DNA of 30,401 bases from Nemertoderma westbladi. Its lineage: Eukaryota > Xenacoelomorpha > Nemertodermatida > Nemertodermatidae. Below are positions 18,008 through 27,461 of the stretch, piece after piece (the first letter of the stretch is position 1; each line of letters begins with the position of its first letter). The stretch is from positions 1-30,401 of the forward strand of contig JAUCBJ010005831.1 in NCBI GenBank assembly GCA_032718475.1. Direction: 5' to 3'. The notes below the pieces were generated by a model. The model saw only the letters and a program-made list of their open reading frames with translations, made no database searches and had not been told where the DNA came from. The position numbers were made by a program, and so were the translations under genes.

Positions 18008-21000
18008 ATGGAAGACACAATCCTCCACCAGAAGAATATCATTAACGGGGAATTTAAATTTAAAGAAAATGATCCCAACAAATCGGTAGTTTCTGTTGTT
18101 ATCAAACCCAACAATGGAGTCAAGTTGTGGCAGATTCTTCAAATCGCCGCTAAAAATGGCTTCGTCTTAGAGGGAATTGAGTCGCGATCAAGTTTAATTG
18201 AGAATGGAGAACTCGAGTTCCTCATTGGATTCAAGCCGAGTGACGGAGTTCGGAAAGAAACCATCGCAAACGCTATTGGTAATGACGTTGCTAAAGTTTC
18301 CATCAAGGGTAATGTCGATGTGTTTGCTGAGAAGGGAATTGATTGGTTCCCACGGAGTGTCTACGATTTGGATAAATGCCGCGATGTTGTAGCGGAAGTT
18401 GATCCCGAGTTGGGATTCCAACACCCAGGTCGGTTCTTAGCAGGTTGTAAAGTATAATTAATTACGGTGTCAAGCCCATTCGATTGTGCACTTGCGGTGC
18501 TGCAGTGGGGGTTAAAACTGTCCTATGTACTCGCTACGTCATGAAGGTAAAAATGATTATGATTTTATAATGAATAATGGATATAATTATATTTACATGA
18601 TGAATGAAGGATTTCCTACTTTTTCTTTACAAGGAAGAATATGTAGCCTACTACTGTACATGGCATGTATCATATACATCGAATTCAACAGCTATCATAA
18701 ATATTGTTGATATTCACAATCATGTTTTTCTCATTTACTATAAACATAATCGATTCATAAACGGAATACTGATTTGAATTATACTGAGTAGATAACTAAT
18801 TATACTATAAATAAAATTTTGCAGAACATCAGAACATGAATTCCAGGCTACCTACCTACTGTACCTAGATAAACAGTAAACAGTAGGTAGGTTCACCAGA
18901 AATTTAACAAAGTATCACAAGCAAACGTTCATGTTTGTAGGTTTTGGAGACCGCAGTTACAGGGCAAGGAGGACGGAAATAATCAAACACGCAATGGAAT
19001 TCAGCGCAGGCGATCCACTTCCACATGCTGTCTACTCTCAGGCCGAGATAGATACGTGGACCTACGTGTTCAAGAAGGTCAAAGGATACATTGGCAAATA
19101 CGCCTGCAAGGAATACATTGAACAATTTAGGTAAGTCTTTTGAGTCTTTGTAGACATGATGGCCAGGTGACAGGCTAGGTGAGCGAAGTATAACAAAGTG
19201 AGTGCGGTTACTCAACCTTTTTTGGGGGCGAGCCTTAGCACAAAGTTTTGCGCGGACCAAATCGTCATGGTCTGATTGTCTGCTCATCTGTCCATATTGG
19301 TCAATGTTTGGACGTCAATATATCAGCAATCAATGGTGAAATTTGTTTTAATTTGGTATCTGTAAAGTATATAAATGGTTTTGAACATTTGAAAACTGAG
19401 AATCTCACCATGAAGGTCATCTCACCTCAATTCCTATTTACACAGTACTATAAACTGTTTGATAGTTCAGGTTTACAGACTATGTGTGCATTAACTTACC
19501 CCAACATTTCTGCTACTTAACAAGAGGTCAAAACAAGAGTTCTCTCTATGAGCAGAAACAACAATATGTTTTGCATTTTTGGTGCACGAAGTATCATTAA
19601 GATCATTAAAAAGATCATATATATTCCATGATGATGAAATAGCCATGATGCCATGATTGCCATGATGAAAATGTCATGAATTCTATGTAGAAATGCCCCT
19701 AAAGCTCTTATGAGGCATCGACCCTTTTAATTAAAGGGCTCAGACAAAGCGTGCTGGAATTTGGTCGCGTTTTGAGTGTGAAATTTGAGGAAAGGGAATG
19801 TAATTTGGCTGCAGCAAATGGATCTGGCTTAATACAGGTCTTTATATGCTGAGATTAAGATGTTGGTCTGCGACAGTAGGCCTACTGGACATGTGATGTT
19901 CAACAACAGAATCCTTCAAAATCTAAGTTACCAGACCAATCTACCCTAAATTCCTCCTTAACTAGAGAGATAATGCTAATGTATATTTTCGAATAAATTA
20001 TTGAATTGTAAAATTCTGGCTGTACCCTACAGTATAGGCCCTAACATTTCAAATTTAAGCCTAATATATTTTACTACATGTATTGCATACCTAACATACA
20101 TTACTAATAGGCTTTGAAAGATTTAACATTCAGAGTAGGCCCAAGTGCCCCCATGCAGACCTCAATAATCATTATGATTCGTTTTAATTAATATATTATA
20201 AATATTAAAAAACTATAATTAATGAACAGGGCTCTGGAAGACTGTGGTTTGCTACGCGAGGACAACATCCCCCAAATACGGGATGTATCAGCATACCTCG
20301 AGAAAAAAACCGGATTCTCATTGAGACCTGTAGGGGGCTTGGTTACTCCACGAGATTTCCTCAACAGTTTGGCTTTTAAAGTTTTCCAGGTTTGACTCTC
20401 TTTAAAGCTCTTTTATTCGTTTTATCCAAATATACACTGAATTTTATAGTTTAAATTTATCCAATAATCACCACCAAACATTGAATAAAAAACCAAATGT
20501 ATGCTATATTATATAATATTTAAATTTTCTAATGAATAATTGTTATTTACATAAAGCTTATCGTAGAGATGATAGAAAAAATATACAAATTATTGAGGGT
20601 CTTTAGCTGGTTATATTATATTAATTAAAGATACTGTACAATAGCAAAAGTTTTTGACCTACCGGTCTGCATCAGACTATGTACAGGCAACTAACTGGAA
20701 AGGGTGGGGGTCTATCTATGTATTGTGTAATGTTTTCTATCATCTATACACTACTGTATGTTACCGCTGGTGAATTCCTACCACTTCATCCGTTCGTTTA
20801 ATAAAGCTTATCGACATACAATCACTGGCCATTTTCATTTACTGTTGTATGAACGTCTCATGTTTAACAAAACCAATATCTAATACTAATAATAGGGCTG
20901 TTATACTTCAGAGCACCAAAAATACAGTATGCAGAAAAATCGCCTCCAATATTTAATCGAATTATCTTTTTTTTTAATTTCACCGAATATACGTCATTAT

Positions 21001-21869
21001 ACCTCCCTCAGTGCACCCAATATATACGGCACCCGGCCCAGCCCGAACACAGCCCAGAACCCGATTGCATCCACGAGATGCTAGGCCACGTCCCCATGTT
21101 TGCTGATCCTGATGTGGCGCAATTCTCCCAGGAGATTGGAATGGCTTCCATTGGTGCATCTGATGAAGACGTTGATAAACTCGGGACCCTATACTGGTTC
21201 ACTATAGAGTTCGGCCTCTGTAAGCAAGGAAACGAACTCAAGGTTATTTAATTATTAGTATGGAAGAAAATAAACAACACAAATTGGTGGGTTAATGATT
21301 TGAGTCATGGTATATATCATTTGAAAAGAATCTAATATGTACTATTCCATTAAAATAGGCCTATGGTGCTGCTTTACTTTCATCCGCTGGAGAAATTGAA
21401 CATGCTTTATCTGACGTACCGGAACATTTACCATTTGTGCCAGAAGAAACAGCTGTCCAACCCTATCAGTACTACACATACCAACCAGCATACTACTACA
21501 CTGGGGATATTGCAGAAGCCACTCAGATATTGAGGTAAGTTACTAATGTATATTAAGTAGACGACCTAACTGTAACCTACAATAACTTGATATAGTCAAT
21601 ATATATCATTTTGCATAACAGTGTAGTATGGTAACTACTGAATTAAGATAATCTTTTTTTTGTTACATGTTCTGTAGGCCTACAGTTTGATTGATTGATT
21701 GATTGACTATACTATACATTGTTAGACAACCTACATACAGTACACTCCATAATACTGTATCTTATTGATATATTAATAATATTATTTGTTTAGATCTTAC
21801 CTGTCGAAAATAAAGAAGCCAGTGGATATGAGATATAATTCGAAAACTAATACAGTGGAAATTATCTGA
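18008..21869 (+). CDS. Aromatic amino acid hydroxylase (phenylalanine/tyrosine hydroxylase-like), six exons
   Basis: Exons 18008-18428, 18941-19130, 20230-20389, 21012-21242, 21359-21534 and 21794-21869 join in frame (417 aa) across GT-AG introns. The enzyme is a pterin-dependent, non-haem iron monooxygenase that hydroxylates Phe, Tyr or Trp in the cytosol. Residues about 25-75 are an ACT-like regulatory domain with GIESRSS. The catalytic domain starts at WFPR (113-116), followed by [17 protein letters not shown] and PRDFL (pterin pocket), and CTQYIRH. Iron ligands are H278 and H283 (HEMLGH) and E323 ([12 protein letters not shown]), with the 5 and 40 residue spacing of human PAH (285, 290, 330). 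Trp in YWF fits PAH/TH rather than tryptophan hydroxylase. Unusual points: residue 372, matching TH Asp425 and PAH Val379, is Tyr, and the protein stops at the position of PAH residue 424, so it lacks the tetramerisation helix. Substrate cannot be fixed from sequence. Confidence 0.92.
18850..18892. repeat. Perfect 13-bp inverted repeat just before hydroxylase exon 2
   Basis: The arms ACCTACCTACTGT (18850-18862) and ACAGTAGGTAGGT (18880-18892) are exact reverse complements with a 17-nt loop. In the pre-mRNA this would fold about 50 nt upstream of the intron 1 acceptor (AG at 18939-18940), where the branch point usually lies. Confidence 0.75.
19131..20229. other. Hydroxylase intron 2
   Basis: This is the largest intron of the gene, with donor GTAAGT and acceptor AACAG. 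No mobile element was recognised. A CATGATG-rich patch lies near 19628-19680. ORFs at 18904-19287 (minus) and 19248-19520 are chance ORFs. Confidence 0.6.
20390..21011. other. Hydroxylase intron 3
   Basis: Intronic AT-rich DNA with donor GTTTGA (weak) and an acceptor after a T-rich tract (CCTCCCTCAG). Nothing else was recognised. Confidence 0.6.
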
Positions 21870-22220
21870 TGACTTTGCTAAATAATTTGGTATTGTGCTA
21901 CTATCCTAAAAAAACTAACACATCAGACTATGTTCCTTTATTTTTTGCGTAATAACTTTACTCCATGGTAAATTATATAGCACTTTATACGCCAACTGTA
22001 TGCTAATAAGACATTATAAATTTTTTGGTGTTGGCTATTGACTATCCACTAAACCCACAGCAGTAGACCAGACCTACTGTAAGGTCTCTAACTCACCATT
22101 ATGTTTATTGATGTAGCACTTAACTATATGGTATGTGGCCTATTCCCTCTGGTACTACTGTATGCGTGTTACTAAAATACAGCTGGAATGTTTCTTGTGT
22201 TAGTACTGTATATCCTAAAT

Positions 22221-22226
22221 AATAAA
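22221..22226 (+). terminator. Possible polyadenylation signal of the hydroxylase gene
   Basis: AATAAA lies about 350 bp after the TGA, the first canonical signal in a plausible 3' UTR. In AT-rich DNA this word can occur by chance. Confidence 0.4.
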
Positions 22227-22752
22227 CAAACTATATCCATTTGACGGACTACTAGGTTAATAAAATTAATAATGGTTTGATATGTTTGTCCGTTTTGTAA
22301 TTGTCTAGACATCTATAAAATTAACATACTTTTTATAGTTAATAATTAATTTAGAGATAATACAATAAGAGTAATTTCTCAATAACTTTTTAGTTACATT
22401 CTAGTGCAGTTGATTCCAAAACTATTTATAGTGCAGTTTAACTTTTTTCCATAAAAATACCACCGGTTTTTCGGGTGACATCTAACCTTTATATGCCTAT
22501 CTCGTATGATATACACGCTCATCTGTATATGTTTACTAATCTGTAACGCTTTGCAACAACCCAATTTATATGTATATTGATGCAATATTGCACACAATTC
22601 AAATGGTGGAGTAAACAATAAATTATAAATACAGATTATATTATTTTGTATAAGTTTTGCTGGGGTTAAAAGGTTCTCAAATTTATTGACCAATGAAAAA
22701 GTTTGTGGGTATATATACAGTAATATGTCCATGTTTTTATAACTGGTGATTT
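22227..22752. other. AT-rich intergenic DNA
   Basis: Lies between the presumed end of the hydroxylase transcript and the P-like transposon. The minus-strand ORF at 22394-22732 has no recognisable content. Confidence 0.4.
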
Positions 22753-22760
22753 GGACCTAC

Positions 22761-23743
22761 CATGACCTAGTGGGCCAGTTATTTCTCTTAGTTATAATCC
22801 CTGAAATAATAGGCCTAGCTCGTAGAAAGTACTGGTCCCCAGCTAAAATTATGTCCTCTTTCAGGTGAGACAAATTAAAATTTAATAGCTCCAGTACTAC
22901 TACTACTACTACTAGGATCGGCATGCTGCATTGCAGCTGCATTTTTAAGAATGCTGTGCCGGCTTGTCAACAAAATTGCACCGCCACAACTCCCTATCAC
23001 CCATGACATTTGCTAGATCATCCGCATCTTTTAGGGCCAGTGTCCTTTAAGATGCGTCTCAAGAAAGTCATGGGCTGTCCACCATGCTTATTCACTCAAT
23101 GAGGCTGCCAAAGTACAAGATTATGCACTGGCTGGTCCTCACGGCGAAAGCAATGTCCTGCAAAGCGGAGGCGATTTTGTTCTAGTGTCAAGCTTGGGGG
23201 AACCAATGAGACACCTCCAATGTTATATAGTGTCTGGTTGGAGATGTGTGCATTGTACTTGACACAATGAACCCGGCGTAGCATTCTTGTGAATGTGCCA
23301 TCCAGAGATTTGGTGTCCTCGGCAGTTAGAGCCCAGCATGGACTCCCGTAGAGTAGTACTGGAACTACTGCTGCTCTAAATAATCGGACCTTAAGATTCC
23401 GATTAATTCTCGGTGACTTCCAAATCCTGGAAAGCCTATTCAAGGCTGCCCATGCCTTTCCCTTACGTATTCGAAGGTCCTCACCTGACTTCCGGATCCA
23501 GTAGTTTTCGAGATATGAGGAGTTCCTGGCACCCATGCCATATCAGCACCTTTCGGAATTAAAAAAATACTCAAAATACACCACCCTTCAAAGACTTTGG
23601 TATAGCCATACTATGCTTTTTTGGTTTGTTAAATTCATTATTAGTAATCGAAAGTGAGATTAGAAGCAAAATTGAATCTTTTATTTTTTAATAGATGCTA
23701 AAAGAGCATCAAAAGTGCAAGTAGCTCAAAATTGTCAAATAGC
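22761..23743. repeat. Left long terminal inverted repeat of the P-like element (interrupted)
   Basis: Pairs with 25421-25835. It is split by a LINE at 22897-23496 plus its 7-bp target duplication. Shared landmarks with the right arm are GGGCCAGTTATTTCTCTTAG near the outer end, GTTTTCGAGATATGAGGAG in the middle and AAAAGTGCAAGTAGCTCAAA at the inner end. Confidence 0.85.
22897..23496 (-). mobile_element. LINE family 1, 3' end (copy C), inserted in the P-like inverted repeat
   Basis: A 600-bp 5'-truncated copy. TCCAGTA flanks it on both sides (22890-22896 and 23497-23503), and the opposite inverted repeat gives the uninterrupted sequence. On the minus strand it encodes RIRKGKAWAALNRLSRIWKS, then RLFRAAVVPVLLYG, CWALTAEDTKSLDG, RLRFAGHCFRREDQPVHNLV and LWQPH, followed by a 3' UTR and a TAG-repeat tail (22897-22913). 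The reading frame is open for 146 codons, so it is younger than copy B. Confidence 0.88.
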
Positions 23744-24381
23744 CAAAGGTGGTAAATTGAGGTTTTTTGGCAATGGTTTTATAAAATTGTGTTATTATCG
23801 AAATGGCCAATGTTTCAGTTGGAATTTTGAAGTGCCAGTGAACTTGTACAGTACTTCATTTCAGTACCTACCTGCCTACTGCAGTGAGCTGGTCCAGTAC
23901 TTACAATACGTACCGGTACTATTTTACGGTACTGCACTTCCTTGGTACCGGTCTACGGATTGGTATGGCCATGGCTGCATAGTATAACAGTCGCACTGTA
24001 TTATATTACTACTGTTTAATTCTTCTGTACTGCTGTATAAATGGATATACTACTATATACAGTGCATTATTCCGTATGTGGTATGTCAGTACGAGCACTG
24101 TATTGTGCCACTACTGTGCTTGTGCGACTGTGGTGGTACATGGATGATAGGCATGTCAATACCAGATTACTTCTGACTGGATACAAGGCGTTTCCATTAT
24201 TGCATTACTTCGGTAGGTGTCTATATGTGTTTAGAGCAATATACTGATATAACCGATATTTATTATCACCTCTACGAACTCACCTAGGGTGAAGGCCCGC
24301 CCAGCCGGGCTCCCGTGGCGGCCTATAGGTCTGAACATAGTCATGATACTACTGTATTTTTTGTATGTGGTCACAGCAGTT

Positions 24382-25400
24382 ATGGTGGGAAAATGCTGTG
24401 TTTACGGATGCCGCTGGGGCTACAGCGGCACATTGCCGCAATCGACACCCATTTCAATGTTCGTATTTCCTCCACCAGATTCGCCACTCCATTGTAAATG
24501 GGTTGAATTTATTAGTTCGACTAGGCAAGGGTCTTCCACAGAACAGTTATGGACTCCAGGGGCTTCCGCTAAGATTTGCAGTTTGCATTTCGACGGGCGA
24601 TATATTCATAGCAAGCAACAGCGGCCATCTTTATCCAAGCTGTTCCCACGATTCACCCGGATTCTGTTCCAACTTCGCTGCGCAAAATGCCCCAAACTCC
24701 TAGAAAACCGCCATTAAAAGGAATATACTGTTCGGATGAAATTCAAGACTTCTCAAAGAAGACTAAAATTGGTTCTTTAGCTGATGTAGAGGATTATGTA
24801 GAAGATAATAAAGAATTTTCCCATTACGAGGTTTGTCTACATAATACCAGTTCTGGTAAACGGCTGTCTGTTTACAAAATGGATTTTAGTGACACACCAG
24901 CTTTAGAAGAATGTATAACTGTTGACACAGATCTACATTTCAAATTATCAATTGGAGGCACACCAATACCCCAACCATCTTGGTTAAGGTTAGTTCATTT
25001 CCAAATTATTTAAAACTTGCGACACAGCAAGCACTAATACAAACAAACCAATCAATGGCCAACTTTGAGTTGTTATATAAAGATGATTATGAATTTGTTC
25101 TTACAGGACGACTTCAAACAGATCCATTAGAACGCCACTATTCAAAGTACAGGCAAATGAGTGGGGGTCGTTTTTTGGTGGGCTTATTAGAAGTTATTAG
25201 GTCAGAAAATATCATTCGTGTTAAATCTATGCTAAAGAAGAATATTTGTTTAGATGACGTTATTGTAGATCGATTTCTGGATTTCGATTTCACTGATATC
25301 TTAGAGAATATAGATAGTATCGAATTTGTTTATGATGTTGATGAGGCGACAACCGAGGCTACTGTTTGTGTAGCTGGCTACATAGCGCACAAGTTACTAA
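24382..25400 (+). pseudogene. THAP-domain P-type transposase remnant
   Basis: Three overlapping pieces in different frames. The first starts at the ATG at 24382: MVGKCCVYGCRWGY, a tryptophan (KWVEF) and ICSLHF form the C2-C-H zinc pattern of a THAP domain, which would bind the transposon ends; it stops at 24717. The second (24687-25013) is a linker without recognised motifs, ending SIGGTPIPQPSWL at a possible GTTAGT donor near 24988. The third (24980-25474 frame) has FVLTGRLQTDPLERHYSKYR and QMSGGRFLVGLLEV, which match the conserved C-terminal block of THAP9/P-element transposases. The RNase H-like catalytic core is absent, so the encoded product could at most bind DNA. The frame changes may be mutations or unrecognised introns. 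Confidence 0.75.
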
Positions 25401-25420
25401 AATTTTATTTATTATTATTC

Positions 25421-25835
25421 TATTTTAAAATTTTGAGCTACTTGCACTTTTGGTGCTGTTTTAGTGTCTATTAAAAATAAAAGATTCAATTTTGCTTCTA
25501 ATCTCACTTTCGATTACTAATAATGAATTTAACAAACCAAAAAAGCATAGTATGGCTGTACCAAAGTCTTTGAAGGGTGGTGTATTTTGAGTATTTTTTC
25601 AATTCCGAAAGGTGATGATATGGCATGGGTGCCAGGAACTCCTCATATCTCGAAAACTACTGGAGCTATTAAATTTTTATTTGTCTCACCTGAAAGAGGG
25701 CATAATTTTACCTGGGACCAGTACTTTCGACGAGCTAGACCTATTATTTCAGGGATTATAACTAAGAGAAATAACTGGCCCACTAAATTTAGGGGCTTTG
25801 CAGCAGCTTAGCGGGTCGTATCTACAGTAGGTCAT
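25421..25835. repeat. Right long terminal inverted repeat of the P-like element
   Basis: Reverse complement of the left arm without the LINE, so it shows what the empty target looked like. Differences between the arms are scattered substitutions and a block of about 43 bp near 25783-25827 that is absent from the left arm. Confidence 0.85.
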
Positions 25836-25843
25836 GGACCTAC

Positions 25844-26194
25844 ATACGAACCAAGCGAGATTTTACAAGCTCAATAGTTCCATTTAGTGATGTAACATTT
25901 TCATGACTTTTTATGCCGTCATTCCAAAGTTTCTGTAATTCATTTTCCATTTTTTTTAGCTTTGGACAAATAATCCAATGCATTCAAAAAAGTGGAATCC
26001 GACTTCCCTAAACTCTTTTATAGATATTTTACTGGTGGTGGATTTTATTGTCAAGTGTATGTTTGTAGTGTTTAAAGCTTGACGGTTTTAAGTGCTGCCT
26101 ACTGTATAATAGATATTTTTTTTAACATGAACGCTCTCATATGACATACCGACATGCAGCCATGCAGGACGTCCCAACAGCAAGACGTCTGAGT
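25844..26194. other. Non-coding spacer
   Basis: AT-rich DNA between the P-like element and a SINE. No gene or repeat was recognised. Confidence 0.4.
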
Positions 26195-26466
26195 TAATAA
26201 TAATAATAATAATAATATTGGTTATTTATATAGCGCTTTATTATGCTCGGCATACTCAAAGCGCTTTTATTATCATTACCCCAGCAAAGCTAGGTTCCCA
26301 TTATACCGCTGGGTTGGCGTAGGCACTAATGTCTGAAGTGTCTTGCCTAGGGACACAACAGTGCGAAATTTCTACAGCCTTTAGTCGGATTCGAACCTGC
26401 GCCACCAAACACTATTGTGTAAGCAGTTCAGGCGCCATATCCACTCGGACACTGCGACATTCTATT
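26195..26466 (-). mobile_element. tRNA-derived SINE with LINE-like tail and (TAA)n end
   Basis: On the minus strand the head has an A box-like CCGAGTGGATATGGC (complement of 26434-26448) and a perfect B box GGTTCGAATCC (complement of 26387-26397), as in a Ser/Leu-type tRNA. A body follows with AGGCAAGACACTTCAG. Then comes a tail AAAGCGCTATATAAATAACC, ending in an ATT/TAA microsatellite (26195-26216). GAGTTA occurs just outside the tail (26191-26196, overlapping its first base) and again just beyond the head (about 26469-26474), a possible target duplication. Confidence 0.8.
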
Positions 26467-26702
26467 CGAGTTACTATATTATACTACAGTATTTTGGCTG
26501 AGGAAAGATATATCTTACGGAGTTAGCGAATTAGGTGTAGATAAAGTCAATTATATGTAGTAAAAGTGAAACTATAAAATTGCTAAATGTCCTGGAGGTT
26601 GTTGCCCCGATTACCTGATCCTTCACCAAAGCTGAGTGCTCCCCATGATCAGCGGCCTCCATGAAGGCAGGGAGAGCAGGAGCGCAGGAGAGCGATCTGC
26701 AA
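26467..26702. other. Non-coding spacer
   Basis: Short sequence between the SINE and the minisatellite. It becomes GC-richer toward 26600-26700, with no recognisable gene. Confidence 0.4.
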
Positions 26703-27416
26703 CCTCCATCTCAATCCACCCAAGACTGATCCAGCCCTAGCTCCCTCATCCCCTCATGACGCACTCCACCCAAAACCGATGCCACCCCTAGATCCCTCAT
26801 CCCTTCGTATCGCACTCCACCCAATACTGATACCAGCCCTAGTTCCCTCATCCCCTCGTGTCGCACTCCACCCAAGACTGATCCAGCCCTAGCTCCCTTA
26901 TCCCGTCGTGACGCACTCCAGCCAAGACCGAACCAGCCCAAGCTCCCTCATCCCCCCATGTCGCACTCCACCCAAGACCGATGGTAGCCCAAACTTCTTC
27001 ATCCCCCCATGTCGCACTCCACCCAAGACTGATGCCAGCCCTAGCTCCCTCATCCCCTTGTGTCGCACTCCACCCAAGACTGATCCAGCCCTAGCTCACT
27101 CATCCCCCCATGTCGCACTCCACCCAAGACTGATGCCAGCCCTAGCTCCCTCATCCCCTTGTGTCGCACTCCACCCAAGACTGATCCAGCCCTAGCTCCC
27201 TCATCCCCTCGTCTCGCACTCCACCCAAGACTGATGCCAGCCCTAGCACCCTCATCCCCTCATGTCGCACTCCACCCAAGACTGATCCAGCCCTAGCTCC
27301 CTCATCCCCTTGTGTCGCACTCCACCCAAGACTGATCCAGCCCTAGCACCCTCATCCCGTCGTGACGCACTCCACCCAAGACTGATCCAGCCCTAGCTCC
27401 GTCATCCCCTCATGCC
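26703..27416. repeat. Minisatellite, ~50-bp unit, about 14 copies
   Basis: The unit reads CACTCCACCCAAGACTGATC, CAGCCCTAGCTCCCTCATCC, then CCTCGTGTCG. Units of 50 and 51 bp alternate (GATCCAGCC or GATGCCAGCC), with a few base changes. Higher-order pairing of the two variants is visible between about 27000 and 27250. It gives open frames on both strands, but these only reflect the repeat. Confidence 0.92.
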
Positions 27417-27461
27417 TGAAGACCAGCATCCTATACAATAAAAATAAAAAATAAAATTGAG

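Larger units (their letters stand above)
22761..25835 (+). mobile_element. P-element-like THAP transposon with long terminal inverted repeats
   Basis: The two ends are reverse complements over several hundred bp. The left repeat is 22761 to about 23743, including a later LINE insertion, so about 380 bp without it. The right repeat is about 25421-25835. The outer ends read CATGACCTA at the left and TAGGTCAT at the right. The 8-bp word GGACCTAC lies directly outside both ends (22753-22760 and 25836-25843), which matches the 8-bp duplication of the P superfamily. Inside are a THAP DNA-binding domain and a P-type transposase C-terminus. The right repeat has about 43 bp near its outer end (about 25783-25827) that the left lacks. 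The central catalytic part of the transposase is missing, so the copy cannot be autonomous. Confidence 0.85.

Noticed and set aside
23715-24247. Plus-strand ORFs ahead of the THAP domain
   Set aside because: They span the end of an inverted repeat and low-complexity GTAC-rich DNA; no match to transposase or host proteins.
26380-26460. Possible Ser/Leu tRNA gene on the minus strand
   Set aside because: The B box is perfect, but the acceptor and long-arm stems do not close and the sequence continues into a SINE body with an ATT-repeat tail.
26711-27195. Repeat-rich ORFs on both strands (proline- or glycine-rich)
   Set aside because: They only mirror the 50-bp minisatellite; the frame shifts whenever the unit changes from 50 to 51 bp.
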